Part shown: piece by piece, positions 54,995 through 64,000 of the stretch
How positions within the stretch are numbered: the stretch's first letter is position 1
Layout: the number at the start of each line of letters is the position of its first letter
The notes under the pieces: generated by a model
The model's input: only the letters and a program-made list of their open reading frames with translations
Database searches by the model: none
Told to the model about the DNA's origin: nothing
Assembly: GCA_964510225.1 (NCBI GenBank)
Contig: CAZEAN010000015.1
Span: 1 to 64,000, forward strand
Length of the DNA stretch: 64,000 nucleotides
Source: CAZEAN01 sp964510225
Lineage (GTDB): Bacteria; Planctomycetota; Planctomycetia; Isosphaerales; Isosphaeraceae
Direction: 5' to 3'
Position numbers and translations under genes: made by a program

Positions 54995-55385
54995 GCCACT
55001 GAAATCGCCCTCGAAATTGAACCAACACACTGGTTAATGCCGGCCTTCGACGAATTCCCTTGGACCGTAGAAATGGCTGCGCAGTTCATTAATCGTGAAT
55101 CGTGGTGACCTCGATCTAGTGTGAGTCCACGAAGCGAGACTCACAAAATCCTGAGTGCAACCCAGAGTGGGGTCAGAAACCCATCCTGCGAAGGGTCTCG
55201 CATCAAATAATTATTTTTTGACACGTTTTAACAATTCGACTCATTGCCTCCGGATTCTGGGGCTGGGCTCTACACGAACCGCTCACGGGGCATTAGGCTA
55301 AGCCCGGACTTCTGAATGAAGAAGCTGCGTGTTCAGCCGTTGATTGACAACCGCGATCTTTCTTGGATCAAGAGGAATTGGCACC
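54995..55385. other. Intergenic region with two hairpins
   Basis: 391 bp. GTGAGTC (55121-55127) pairs with GACTCAC (55138-55144), and TGCGA (55187-55191) with TCGCA (55198-55202). The second is followed by an A/T-rich stretch ending in six T (55213-55218), a weak terminator for the flippase gene. TTGACA at 55218-55223 could be a -35 for the next gene but no matching -10 is seen. Confidence 0.4.
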
Positions 55386-55964
55386 ATGGCGTTAACACCC
55401 TCCACCATGCTCCCGATCGGTACCACCGCCCCCGATTTTGCGCTCCCAGACACTGAAGGGAAGACGATCTCCCTGGCTGACTTCGCGGGAGCCCCTGCCC
55501 TCGTTGTGGCCTTCATCTGCAATCACTGTCCCTATGTGAAGCATGTCCGCGAGGGTTTCCGAGATCTTGCCACTTCTTATCAAGCGAAGGGAGTTGCGTT
55601 TGTCGGGATCAGCTCGAATGACGTCACCACGCACCCCGACGACTCACCTCAAAAGATGGCCGAAGAAAAGGCAAGCGTCGGCTACACCTTCCCGTACCTC
55701 TATGATGAATCACAAGCGGTTGCCCAAGCCTATCAGGCCGCCTGTACTCCAGACTTCTACATCTTTGATCAAGACAGCAAGCTCGTTTATCGAGGCCAGT
55801 TGGACGACAGCCGACCGGGTAACGGTCTTCCCGTCACCGGCAACGACCTCAAGGCTGCACTCGATGCGGTCCTCGGCGGACAATCCGTCGCCACCGAACA
55901 GAAGCCGAGCATCGGTTGCAACATCAAGTGGAAACCCGGCAACGAGCCCGTCTACGCTCGTTGA
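55386..55964 (+). CDS. Thioredoxin-fold (AhpC/TSA-like) protein
   Basis: 192 aa. TTAPDFALPDTEGKTISLAD starts the fold; FICNHCPYVKHV carries a CxxC (CNHC) at the thioredoxin position; then VGISSNDVTTHPDDSPQKM and TPDFYIFDQDSKLVYRGQLD with the cis-Pro loop (CTPDFY). It belongs to a group of cytoplasmic AhpC/TSA-like proteins with CxxC that are probably thiol reductases; substrate unknown. ATG 55386 was chosen for AGAGGA 9 nt upstream; the earlier in-frame start adds a non-homologous tail. Confidence 0.85.
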   Translation: MALTPSTMLPIGTTAPDFALPDTEGKTISLADFAGAPALVVAFICNHCPYVKHVREGFRDLATSYQAKGVAFVGISSNDVTTHPDDSPQKMAEEKASVGYTFPYLYDESQAVAQAYQAACTPDFYIFDQDSKLVYRGQLDDSRPGNGLPVTGNDLKAALDAVLGGQSVATEQKPSIGCNIKWKPGNEPVYAR

Positions 55965-56023
55965 TCGGAGCATGAGACGATCACAGCATTGAGCCCAAGT
56001 ACTTCAACTGATCGAGGCAACTC

Positions 56024-57538
56024 ATGAGCCGAATCCAAATGATAGGGACTGTCTTCCTGGTGTTGCTTTCGGTAATCGCCAGCGAGTCAGAGGGAGCAGA
56101 GCGTCCTAACATCGTCCTGGTGATGGCAGACGATATGGGATACTCCGATCTCGGTTGCTACGGTGGAGAAATCGAGACCCCCAACCTGGATCGGCTCGCT
56201 GCGGAAGGGCTCCGATTCCGACAGTTCTACAACAACGCCAAGTGCACCACGACCCGAGCCTCACTGCTGACCGGTCTCTATCCGAGACGTGACGGTTCCC
56301 TCCTCCGCGAGAACATGATCACAATCGGTGAAGCAATGCAGCTTGCCGGCTATCAGACCGCGTTGAGTGGCAAATGGCATCTCGGAAGCCAGAAACCTCG
56401 GCGACCAGTCGACAGAGGATTCGACGAATCGTACGGCCTCTGGGACGGTTGCTGCAATTTCTTCAACCCTGCGCGCCCCGACCCAGCATTCAAAGGAGGC
56501 CGGGTCCGATTCTGGGGACATAACGAAGATCGGATTACCAATTTTCCTGACGACTTCTATAGCACCGACGCAATCTCTGAACATGCCGCGTCGACCATAC
56601 TCGAGTACAGTAAATCGGAAGAACCGTTCTTGATCCATGTCTGCTACACTGCACCACACTACCCACTTCAAGCACTCCCGGAAGATATCGCCAAATACCA
56701 AGGGCAGTATCGACTCGGCTGGGAAGCCCTCCGCAACCAACGTCACCGTCGGCAGCTTGAGCTAGGTCTGATTGATCCCTCGTGGCTTTTGCCTCCACCC
56801 GATCCCGAAGTCACTCCCTGGCAATCAGCAGACGACAAGGAATGGCAAGACCTCAGGATGGCTGTCTACGCCGCGATGGTCGACCGGATGGATCAAGGGA
56901 TTGGTCGGATCCTCAACGCCCTTGAAGCCACCGGAGAGCTAGACAAGACCGTAATCCTCTTCCTTTCCGACAACGGTGGTTGCGCCGAAACCCCTGGCGG
57001 TGAAGACCCCGCACAGATCCCTGGTCCTGAACCTTACTACACCCACTGTGGTCCCGGTTGGGCCTTCGCCCAAAACACACCGTTCCGTCGTTACAAATCT
57101 TGGGCTCATGAAGGTGGGATCGCCACACCATTCATCGTCCGCTGGCCTGGTATGGTTTCAGACGGTGCGATCACCGATGAAGTCGGCCATATCATCGACA
57201 TCATGCCGACACTCTGCGAACTCGCCGGGATCGAATACCCCACTACCTTCGAAGGTAAGAACTTGCTCCCTGTTGAAGGGATCAGCCTTTTTCCAGTCTT
57301 CAAGGGTGAAACCCGCAAAGGCCACAAAGCCCTCTATTGGGAATGGTCCGGTAATCGTGCGGTTCGGGTCGGCGATTGGAAGCTCTGTTACGATCGGAAG
57401 AAAAGACAGTGGGAATTGTACAACGTGGGTACGGATCGAACTGAGATGAACAATCTCGCTGATCGTCACCCTGATCGGGTCGCCGAGATGGTCAGCGCCT
57501 GGGAGTCTTGGGCGATTCTGACTGGGCTTCAGAAGTAG
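56024..57538 (+). CDS. Sulfatase (type I), first of two
   Basis: 504 aa. Signal peptide MIGTVFLVLLSVIASESEG. RPNIVLVMADDMGYSDLGCY starts the fold with the metal ligands DD. The modification site reads C74-TTTRASLLTG, so the position normally Pro/Ala in CxPxR is Thr. GKWHLG, FLSDNGGC and the C-terminal strand GDWKLCYD complete the fold. It hydrolyses sulfate esters after the Cys is converted to formylglycine; substrate unknown, probably sulfated polysaccharide. It is 20 bp from the second sulfatase start, hence an operon. Confidence 0.9.
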   Translation: MSRIQMIGTVFLVLLSVIASESEGAERPNIVLVMADDMGYSDLGCYGGEIETPNLDRLAAEGLRFRQFYNNAKCTTTRASLLTGLYPRRDGSLLRENMITIGEAMQLAGYQTALSGKWHLGSQKPRRPVDRGFDESYGLWDGCCNFFNPARPDPAFKGGRVRFWGHNEDRITNFPDDFYSTDAISEHAASTILEYSKSEEPFLIHVCYTAPHYPLQALPEDIAKYQGQYRLGWEALRNQRHRRQLELGLIDPSWLLPPPDPEVTPWQSADDKEWQDLRMAVYAAMVDRMDQGIGRILNALEATGELDKTVILFLSDNGGCAETPGGEDPAQIPGPEPYYTHCGPGWAFAQNTPFRRYKSWAHEGGIATPFIVRWPGMVSDGAITDEVGHIIDIMPTLCELAGIEYPTTFEGKNLLPVEGISLFPVFKGETRKGHKALYWEWSGNRAVRVGDWKLCYDRKKRQWELYNVGTDRTEMNNLADRHPDRVAEMVSAWESWAILTGLQK

Positions 57539-57558
57539 GACAGAACGGGAGTTTCAGC

Positions 57559-58971
57559 ATGATTCTGACAGCACCGCTACTGCAGTCCATCCTCGGGCTT
57601 GGACTCCTGACAGCCTTAGAGGCCGAACCAAGAACAAGGACGGAACCCCCAAACATCGTTTTGATCTTGGTTGATGACCTGGGTTGGACCGACCTCGGTT
57701 GCTTCGGAAGCGATCTCTACGAAACGCCCAACATCGACCAACTGGCAAACGAAGGTGTCCGGTTTGTTGACGCGTATTCAGCCTGTACCGTCTGTTCGCC
57801 GACTCGTGCTGCACTCTTAACCGGTAAGACTCCAGCACAACTCCGAGTAACCGACTGGATTCACGGCCACAAGCGACCAAGAGCTAAACTTCTCCCTCCG
57901 ATCTGGACCGAATACCTCCCTGATCCTGAAGTAACCATCGCGGAGGCACTTGGTTCGGCTGGTTACACCACTGCGAGTATGGGGAAGTGGCATCTTGGTG
58001 ATGAGCCGGACCAGTGGCCGACCGCACATGGCTTTGACATTAATATCGCCGGCTACGGTCGAGGCTCACCACCGAGCTACTTTTCCCCTTACAGGAACCC
58101 AAACCTCGAAGATGGACCCGACGGAGAGCATCTTCCCCTCCGGCTCGCTGCTGAGGCACGCCGCTTCATCGAATCTAGTGAGGACAGTCCATTCTTCTTG
58201 TACCTCCCGTTCTATTCGGTCCACACTCCGCTTCAAGGTCGTGACGAACTCATCGACTATTACCAGAAAAAGCTGCGGCCAGGACTCCGACACACCAATC
58301 CCACTTACGCGGCGATGGTCCATGCCCTTGATGAGGCAGTCGGGATTGTCTTAAATGCGATCAACGAGGCTGGTGTCTCTGACAACACCCTCGTGATCTT
58401 TACATCCGATAACGGTGGTCTCGAACTCCGTGAGATTACCGAGAACGCGCCGCTTCGGGCGGGCAAAGGATCCGCCTACGAGGGTGGAGTCCGAGTCCCC
58501 TTGATCGTCCGTTGGCCCGGTGTGACACCGGATGGCTCCCTCTCTGATGAGCCCGTGATCAGTTACGACATCTATCCGACGCTCCTTGAGATTGCGGGGA
58601 TCACCGGAGACCCAGCACACAACGAAACAGTCGAAGGTCAGTCCATCAGAAGTCTTCTTCAAGATCCGACTGCGACCCTCGATCGACCTGCACTTTACTG
58701 GCACTATCCACACTACCACCCTGGTGGAGCATCCCCCTATTCAGCGATCCGGGCTGGTCACTGGCGACTGATCGAGTTCTTTGAAGATCAGCGGATCGAG
58801 CTCTACAACCTCGACGACGACCCCTCGGAGACGAAGAATCTTGCGGGATCAAACCCAGCGAAAGCATCTGAACTCCACCAACTGCTCCAAGACTGGAGGG
58901 CAGAAGTTGATGCTCAACTCCCTAGACCTAATCCCGCCTTTGAACCTCCACCGTTGAAGGAGGTTCGTTAA
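57559..58971 (+). CDS. Sulfatase (type I), second of two
   Basis: 470 aa. Signal peptide LLQSILGLGLLTALEAE. PPNIVLILVDDLGWTDLGCF, then the canonical modification site C79-SPTRAALLTG. GKWHLGDE, HTPLQGRDELIDYYQ and IFTSDNGGLE complete the active site; GHWRLIEFFEDQRIELYNLD ends the protein. It is predicted to act with the preceding sulfatase outside the cytoplasm. ATG 57559 was chosen (GGGAG 8 nt upstream), giving 20 bp between the genes. The longer open frame overlaps the first sulfatase. Confidence 0.93.
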   Translation: MILTAPLLQSILGLGLLTALEAEPRTRTEPPNIVLILVDDLGWTDLGCFGSDLYETPNIDQLANEGVRFVDAYSACTVCSPTRAALLTGKTPAQLRVTDWIHGHKRPRAKLLPPIWTEYLPDPEVTIAEALGSAGYTTASMGKWHLGDEPDQWPTAHGFDINIAGYGRGSPPSYFSPYRNPNLEDGPDGEHLPLRLAAEARRFIESSEDSPFFLYLPFYSVHTPLQGRDELIDYYQKKLRPGLRHTNPTYAAMVHALDEAVGIVLNAINEAGVSDNTLVIFTSDNGGLELREITENAPLRAGKGSAYEGGVRVPLIVRWPGVTPDGSLSDEPVISYDIYPTLLEIAGITGDPAHNETVEGQSIRSLLQDPTATLDRPALYWHYPHYHPGGASPYSAIRAGHWRLIEFFEDQRIELYNLDDDPSETKNLAGSNPAKASELHQLLQDWRAEVDAQLPRPNPAFEPPPLKEVR

Positions 58972-59016
58972 ATTCGCGATTGAGTAAGGTAACCACTGTC
59001 CTCTACAAATCAGCGA

Positions 59017-61248
59017 TCAAAGATGATGTCGTGGCACTTGCTTTGTGAGCTTGACTTGACCGTTCGGTGCCATTTGCTCCGGAGTTTCAGGCTCAACATC
59101 GAAGGAAAGTGGTTGCGCGACCTGGTGATAGACTGTCCGATGTGGGAACGGAATTTCAATTCCGATTTCGTCAAAGCGGATCTTTAAGCGTCGGAGCATT
59201 TCACGCTTAACATCCCACTGTTTCAACGGTCGAGTCTTGATGAAGAACTTAATCACCACCGCAGAGTCGGCGAAGGCATCTACGCCAAGCATGGTCGGAT
59301 CTTCCAGGATCATGCTACGGAAGCGTGGATCCTCACGGAGCTGCTCGGCAACTTCCATGATCACTTTCATGACATGGTCAACGTCTTCCTTGTACGCAAC
59401 ACCGATATCAAATAACGACCGAGACCAACCGTGTGTCATGTTGATGACCGAGTTGATCTGACCGTTCGGCACAAAGTGGAGCCGGCCTTCCAAGTCGCGC
59501 AATGCAGTCATCCGGAGCGTTATCCGCTCCACCTGTCCAGTATGATTATTGATGGTAACCACATCGTTCAGCTTGTATTGGTTCTCCAGGAGAATCACAA
59601 ATCCGTAGAAGAGGTCAGAAACCAGGTTCTGTGCCCCGAAGCTGATCGCGAGACCCAAAACCCCCGCCGCCGCGAGAATCGGGCCGATCGGAACTCCTGC
59701 TTCATCAAGGATCGTGATCCCCCCACCCACGATGATGACCCCAGTCGCGGCATTCTGAAAAACGCCCGCGAGTGTGGTTGCTCGGTCTTCTCGCTCGGAT
59801 TGCGTCCCCCGAGACCCTCGGGTCACAATCATCTTTGTAATCCGATGACTGAACCGATCGATCAACCAGATCAGCAGGCACATGCCAAGGACGGTGATGA
59901 TAATCGTTGGTCCGTGTTCACCCGCATACCGTGCCATGTTCGTCGGTGAAAACGGGTTACTGAGCCACTGCACCCGGCTCCGCGCCGCATCTTCGAGTTG
60001 TCGGGCGGTCGCGGCTTGCTCTCGCAAGACTGCGAGACGAGCATAGAGATTGGCCTGTCGTTGCAGGGCGTCGTTGAGCGCTTCAGCGCGTGATCGGACT
60101 TCCTGTTCCGCGTTCGCGACCTCATTGTTTGCGGGGAGTACGACTTCGTCGTAAAACTGATCACGCTCGGTATCACTGGTCAGTTCGCGATATTCTCGAT
60201 CGGTGAGGTCGCGAGCCTGGCGCGCGTTATCGACCAGTCGCCTCGCGTTTTCCAATGAATCCCGAGCCAGTCTGATATCACCAGCAATGTTCGCGATCTC
60301 GCGTTCGGTCGCGGCGAGATCCGTTTCAAGTTGCTGCACGTTCGACGCCCGACGCTCTGCTTCTTTCTCTGCCTGGATCAACTCCCGGCTTTTCTCTGGA
60401 GGGTCGGACGGAGCTTTACCGTTCCCGCTTCCAGTTGCTCCTTGGTTCACAAGAGGGGTGGCGAAGGGAGGAGAAACCGGCAATGTCGGTTGTGCCTGAC
60501 TCGGGGCCGAGTCACCTGATGACACCACGGAATCCGGCGTAGTCACGGCGGTTGAGCCTGGCGAGGCTACGACTTCAGGTTGAGCGGGACTTGGCAGCAA
60601 TGTCGCCTGGTTGCTGTTTGCGCCAAGTGCAAAGTTCAGTCGGGCTTCATCCGTCGCGATGCTTTGGCTCAAGAGTGCTACACGCTGTCGATCTGCCTTT
60701 AGTTCACGGATCTCAAGCTCGAACCGATCCTTCGCAATCGCCCATCGGCTCTCGACTCCCTTAAGCTCGGCACGGAGTGTCGCGAGGCGTTCTTGCTCAC
60801 CCGCTTGCTCGGCCTCGTTGATGTTGGATTGGAGCTTGCTCCGAGCTTGTTCGAGTTCATTCAGGGCTTGTTCCGCAACTTCATAATCATTCGCTGGATC
60901 GTTGAGTTCGGCTTGAATCGCGTCGCGCTCGGTCTTCTCTTGCGTGATCGTTCGCTCTAGAAGGGCAATTTGCTCATCGGTAAGCGGTGCCTTGGGATCC
61001 GCCGGCAGCTCAAGCATCGCTGATGGATCAACCGAGAGTGGAGGCTCAGCGAGGGGGCGTTCAGTCCGATCTAGGGGTCCGCTCGTTTGCAGCGCAGTTT
61101 CTTCGATCTGGTCATGCGTCGTCTTGGTGGCAAAGACCGAATCTGGTAACTCGATCGAGTCGTTGGTCGAGAACTGATAGAGCAGACCGGTGAGGAGCAC
61201 CCCCGCGCCAAGCGCGCGGACGGATCTGACTGAAGTTTGGCGTGTCAT
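59017..61248 (-). CDS. Large MscS-type mechanosensitive channel with a long coiled-coil region
   Basis: 743 aa. TM helix at the start (ALGAGVLLTGLLYQF), then a periplasmic region rich in charged coiled coil (ITQEKTERDAIQAELNDPAN; QERLATLRAELKGVESRWA; NVQQLETDLAATEREIANI). The C-terminal part holds more TM helices (GPTIIITVLGMCLLIWLIDR) and the MscS core: GILAAAGVLGLAISFGAQNL-type pore helix (PILAAAGVLGLAISFGAQN), YKLNDVVTINNHTGQVERI, RLHFVPNGQINSVINMTHGW. It opens on membrane tension to release solutes. It is convergent with the second sulfatase and divergent from the TIR-STAND gene. Confidence 0.9.
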   Translation of the reverse strand: MTRQTSVRSVRALGAGVLLTGLLYQFSTNDSIELPDSVFATKTTHDQIEETALQTSGPLDRTERPLAEPPLSVDPSAMLELPADPKAPLTDEQIALLERTITQEKTERDAIQAELNDPANDYEVAEQALNELEQARSKLQSNINEAEQAGEQERLATLRAELKGVESRWAIAKDRFELEIRELKADRQRVALLSQSIATDEARLNFALGANSNQATLLPSPAQPEVVASPGSTAVTTPDSVVSSGDSAPSQAQPTLPVSPPFATPLVNQGATGSGNGKAPSDPPEKSRELIQAEKEAERRASNVQQLETDLAATEREIANIAGDIRLARDSLENARRLVDNARQARDLTDREYRELTSDTERDQFYDEVVLPANNEVANAEQEVRSRAEALNDALQRQANLYARLAVLREQAATARQLEDAARSRVQWLSNPFSPTNMARYAGEHGPTIIITVLGMCLLIWLIDRFSHRITKMIVTRGSRGTQSEREDRATTLAGVFQNAATGVIIVGGGITILDEAGVPIGPILAAAGVLGLAISFGAQNLVSDLFYGFVILLENQYKLNDVVTINNHTGQVERITLRMTALRDLEGRLHFVPNGQINSVINMTHGWSRSLFDIGVAYKEDVDHVMKVIMEVAEQLREDPRFRSMILEDPTMLGVDAFADSAVVIKFFIKTRPLKQWDVKREMLRRLKIRFDEIGIEIPFPHRTVYHQVAQPLSFDVEPETPEQMAPNGQVKLTKQVPRHHL

Positions 61249-61614
61249 ATGAGGAGTACCTTGGACAATGCCATGATGAACATCAGCACCAGGAATCGGC
61301 TGATCACAACCTCTGGCTACACGCTGAATCCATCTCGTCATTAACGTAATCGAAACGAACCAATAAGGGAGGCCCAATTCGGTGAGACCGTTTTGTGAAT
61401 TCGTGGAGAGCGGTCCGCTGCCTCCGACTGGGGTCACAATCGCTAGGTACTCGACCCCTCCGCCATGAGGAACCGCGCTCGGGTCAAGACGGGAGCTTGC
61501 CTCAAGCGATTCTTGTCCAACAATCCGCGATATGTTTTTTGATTATTGCAGCGCTCGCGCGTAATATGATGTGGGACCGATGTGAGCCCTTTGATCGCTT
61601 GAGGTGGGTTACCG
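61249..61614. other. Divergent control region between the MscS and TIR-STAND genes
   Basis: 366 bp. The MscS frame is open back to 61437, but that extension is not protein-like for a channel and is not called. The half near 61530-61570 is A+T-rich and holds the promoter described separately. Confidence 0.5.
61539..61567 (+). promoter_or_regulatory. Sigma-70-like promoter for the TIR-STAND gene
   Basis: TTGATT at 61539-61544, spacer of exactly 17 bp, TAATAT at 61562-61567. This places the start of transcription near 61574, about 40 nt before the ATG. It is the best-matching promoter I noticed. Confidence 0.45.
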
Positions 61615-64000
61615 ATGTCGCAGTCTGACGCCAGTAGATACAAGTATGACGTTTTTCTTTCCCATAAAACGGCCGATAAGCCGCGTGTTGAGCAACTCGC
61701 TCGGCGCCTGGAGGCGGAGGGGATCACCACGTTCCTCGACATATGGAACCTGATCCCCGGCGACCCCTGGATGGAGGCGATCGAAGAGGCGTTGAAAGAG
61801 AGTGCCTCGTGCGCGGTCTTTGTTGGGGCCGGTGAGCCTGGTCCCTGGCAGAATGAGGAAATGCGCGCGGCGATCGACCTCCGCGTGAGCAACTCGCGCA
61901 ACAAATTCCGCGTCATCCCGGTCCTCTTACCCGGAGCAAGCAAGCCGAAGGAGCAGATTCTGCCTCCATTCCTCAAGCGGCTCGGCTGGGTCGAGTTCAG
62001 CGATCTCGACGATGATTCCAATGCCTTCCATCAACTGGTCTCCGGTATCCGTGGTATCGAACCTGGCCCTGGTCCTGGTCGCGCAATCTTCCAGGGGGAA
62101 TGCCCCTACCGTAGCCTGGAGCCGTTCCGCGAGAAGCATGCCCGCTTCTTCTTTGGTCGAGAGGCGTTGATCGACTGGCTCCTAGAGAACCGCCTTGGTC
62201 CGATGGCCCAAGATGACGCCCAGCGGCGTTTTCTGGCACTCGTCGGTTCTTCGGGCAGCGGCAAGTCGTCGTTGGCCCTTGCAGGTTTGGTCCCGGCATT
62301 GAAGGCTGGCAAGGTCGAGGGGAGTCACAACTGGCCAATTGCCATCCTCCGCCCCGGATCCCATCCGCTTGAGGCACTGGCGAATGCCGTTGTTTCCGCC
62401 GCAGGCCCGGAGTGGTCCAGTCTTTATGATCGCATCGCCGACCAAGAAAACGGGTCAGCCTCGCTGCATCGATCGATCCAGCTGGCCCTCGGAGAGCCCT
62501 CTCGCGCGGGTCGATTCGTCCTACTCGTCGATCAGTTTGAGGAGACCTTCACCCGATGCGAAGACGAGGCCGAGCGCAACGGGTTCCTCGCCAACCTGCT
62601 CCAGGCCGCAACGACCATCGGTGGGCGTGGTCTCGTGCTCTTGACACTCCGCGCCGATCTCGTCGGGAAGTGCGCCGACATTCCTGATCTCCCCGCCACG
62701 CTCTCGGCCGGTCAGGAGATCGTCGGCCCGATGTCAGAGGAAGAGCATCGCCTGGCGATCGAACGCCCCGCATCCCTCGCTGGCTGCACGTTTGATGCTG
62801 GTTTGATCGACCATCTCGTGCAGGACGTCAAGGACCAGCCCGGCGCCTTGCCGTTGCTGCAGTACGCCCTCATGGAACTCTGGGAGAGGCGTCAAGGACA
62901 CAAGCTCACGGCGGACGCTTACAAGGAGATCGGCGGGCTCCAGGGTGCTCTGGAGAACCGAGCCAACGCAATCCTTGAGCAGTTCTCCGATCCCGAACGT
63001 GACCTCTGCCGCCGTATCTTCTTGCGGCTCACTCGACCTGGGGACGGCACGGAGGAGATGACGTACCGCGTTCCAATCCGTGAGTTGTTACCAAGTCGGG
63101 GGGACACCGAGTCCCTTGACGCTGTCATCGAACAACTCGCCGAGGCTCGGTTGGTCATCACGCAGAGAGATGATGACCATCAGGCGGATGATGAGCACCA
63201 GGATGAGCGATTCATCGAAATTGCCCACGAGGCCTTGGTCAGGAACTGGTCGACGTTGCGTGGCTGGATCGAGGCCGATCCCCAGGGCCTTCAGATTCAC
63301 CGCCGTCTGACGAACACAGCTCGGGACTGGGAGGCGAGTGATCGTGATCCCAGCGAGCTGTACATTGGATCCCGGCTCGATGTCGCACACGCGTGGTCTC
63401 GGTCGCACCGAGCCGACCTCAACCCACTCGAAACCGCCTTCCTCGCCGCCAGTCTCCGGCACCGTCGCCAGCGTAAGGCTGAGGAACTCGCCGCTGCACG
63501 GCTCCGCGCCACCGAGGCCGAGGCCAAAGCAAAGGCAGAACGCGGTCGCTTCCGTGCAACACTCTTCTCTGGGGTGGCGGTGGTAGCGCTAACGATCGTG
63601 GGTGGGTACGTGGCCGTGTTAATCACCCAGCAGCGTGCCGAGTCTCAAGCGCAGATCACCCGCCAACTGGACCGAGCTGAGGACGCGCTCGACCTCTTCG
63701 AGACCGCTGCCGATCCCATGACTGCAGCGACCGAGGAAAGCCGAGCGCTCTCAGCTCTCGACGAAGCCGAGGCATTGATCACACGAGGGCAGGATTCCGA
63801 CTCATCCCGCTTCTTGGCGTCGCTGAAGGGCCGGGCAGAGAAGACGAGAGCACTGTGGGACCTGGTGGACCGACTGGAATCCATCCGTGGTAGTCTCGGC
63901 GACAGCTTTGACCGTGAGCGAACCGACCAGGCTTATGCAGAAGCCTTCCGTGTATTCGGTCTCGACTTCGACCAAGGGGATGGCCGGTCACTGGGCGCTG
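61615..64000 (+). CDS. TIR-STAND NTPase with TM helix, cut by the window end
   Basis: At least 795 aa; no stop before the window ends. Residues 11-140 are a TIR domain (YDVFLSHKTADKPRVEQLAR; TTFLDIWNLIPGD; CAVFVGAGEPGPWQNEEM, with the candidate NADase Glu81/82). A STAND NTPase follows: GSSGSGKSS P-loop at 211-219, LLVDQFEETFT Walker B at 303, RADLVG sensor region, QPGALPLLQYALMELW. Charged coiled coil (RQRKAEELAAARLRATEAE) precedes a TM helix near 648-668 (FSGVAVVALTIVGGYVAVLI) and the start of a helical tail. TIR-STAND proteins of this type act in antiphage defence: the C-terminal sensor triggers NAD+ hydrolysis. GAGG lies 13 nt before the ATG. It reads in frame over its whole length. Confidence 0.9.
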   Translation, partial: MSQSDASRYKYDVFLSHKTADKPRVEQLARRLEAEGITTFLDIWNLIPGDPWMEAIEEALKESASCAVFVGAGEPGPWQNEEMRAAIDLRVSNSRNKFRVIPVLLPGASKPKEQILPPFLKRLGWVEFSDLDDDSNAFHQLVSGIRGIEPGPGPGRAIFQGECPYRSLEPFREKHARFFFGREALIDWLLENRLGPMAQDDAQRRFLALVGSSGSGKSSLALAGLVPALKAGKVEGSHNWPIAILRPGSHPLEALANAVVSAAGPEWSSLYDRIADQENGSASLHRSIQLALGEPSRAGRFVLLVDQFEETFTRCEDEAERNGFLANLLQAATTIGGRGLVLLTLRADLVGKCADIPDLPATLSAGQEIVGPMSEEEHRLAIERPASLAGCTFDAGLIDHLVQDVKDQPGALPLLQYALMELWERRQGHKLTADAYKEIGGLQGALENRANAILEQFSDPERDLCRRIFLRLTRPGDGTEEMTYRVPIRELLPSRGDTESLDAVIEQLAEARLVITQRDDDHQADDEHQDERFIEIAHEALVRNWSTLRGWIEADPQGLQIHRRLTNTARDWEASDRDPSELYIGSRLDVAHAWSRSHRADLNPLETAFLAASLRHRRQRKAEELAAARLRATEAEAKAKAERGRFRATLFSGVAVVALTIVGGYVAVLITQQRAESQAQITRQLDRAEDALDLFETAADPMTAATEESRALSALDEAEALITRGQDSDSSRFLASLKGRAEKTRALWDLVDRLESIRGSLGDSFDRERTDQAYAEAFRVFGLDFDQGDGRSLGA

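Noticed and set aside
1..64000. CRISPR array, rRNA operon, integrase or reverse transcriptase
   Set aside because: None found on reading both strands; the only clear tandem repeats are coding (12-bp and 24-bp units, WD40 blades, PEP-CTERM repeats).

Overview
The window comes from a planctomycete, most likely of the Isosphaeraceae/Gemmataceae type. This rests on lineage-typical families in the sequence: two planctomycete cytochrome/DUF operons (DUF1587/1592/1588/1585 + DUF1552 at 16-20 kb; PSCyt1/DUF1549/DUF1553 + DUF1501 at 39-44 kb), paired sulfatases, Ser/Thr kinases fused to WD40 or formylglycine-enzyme-like (FGE) domains, a PEP-CTERM protein and a P460 cytochrome. It is a draft assembly with two 10-N gaps (17732-17741 and 32359-32368). 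The second gap sits in a visibly corrupted stretch.

Layout. 0-6 kb: minus-strand operon of a YfhO-type membrane protein, an exported unknown, NagA and a YkgJ-type cysteine-cluster protein. 6-10 kb: plus-strand housekeeping genes (FlK-type thioesterase, DUF427, an unknown, Bcp peroxiredoxin), then a PEP-CTERM protein built of four repeats. 10-15 kb: accessory island with two Rpn/DUF4351-like genes, one intact kinase-FGE gene between them, a decayed FGE 3' end, and two almost identical 83-bp elements downstream of each FGE end. 15-20 kb: HPF/RaiA protein, a 57-aa basic protein and the first DUF1552/DUF1592 pair. 20-25 kb: a very large, G+C-rich kinase-WD40 gene. 25-32 kb: a DUF1570-like HExxH protein, an exported unknown, and a PilT / membrane-anchored GspE-like / CvpA-like operon. 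32-34 kb: damaged region, a P460 cytochrome and a small membrane protein. 34-39 kb: hisF, a DinG-type helicase, signal peptidase I and a ThiS-ThiG fusion. 39-47 kb: the second planctomycete operon, a DUF6228 protein and a PpiD-like chaperone. 47-55 kb: topA, an alpha/beta-hydrolase-TM-helical-repeat protein and a flippase. 55-61 kb: a thioredoxin-fold protein, two sulfatases and an MscS channel. 61.6 kb to the end: a TIR-STAND NTPase cut off by the window edge.

How the genes may work together. The DUF1552/DUF1592 and DUF1501/DUF1553 pairs each join an exported c-type cytochrome-like protein to a Tat-exported partner. The two sulfatases suggest use of sulfated polysaccharides, but the FGE-like domain at 11.4 kb lacks the catalytic cysteines and so is unlikely to mature them. 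The most interesting parts are the FGE-kinase/Rpn module with its conserved post-stop element, the operon pairing canonical PilT with a membrane-anchored GspE-like protein whose catalytic signatures are altered, and two conflict-type proteins (TIR-STAND; hydrolase-TM-repeat). No reverse transcriptase, transposase, CRISPR array, rRNA or convincing tRNA was seen.
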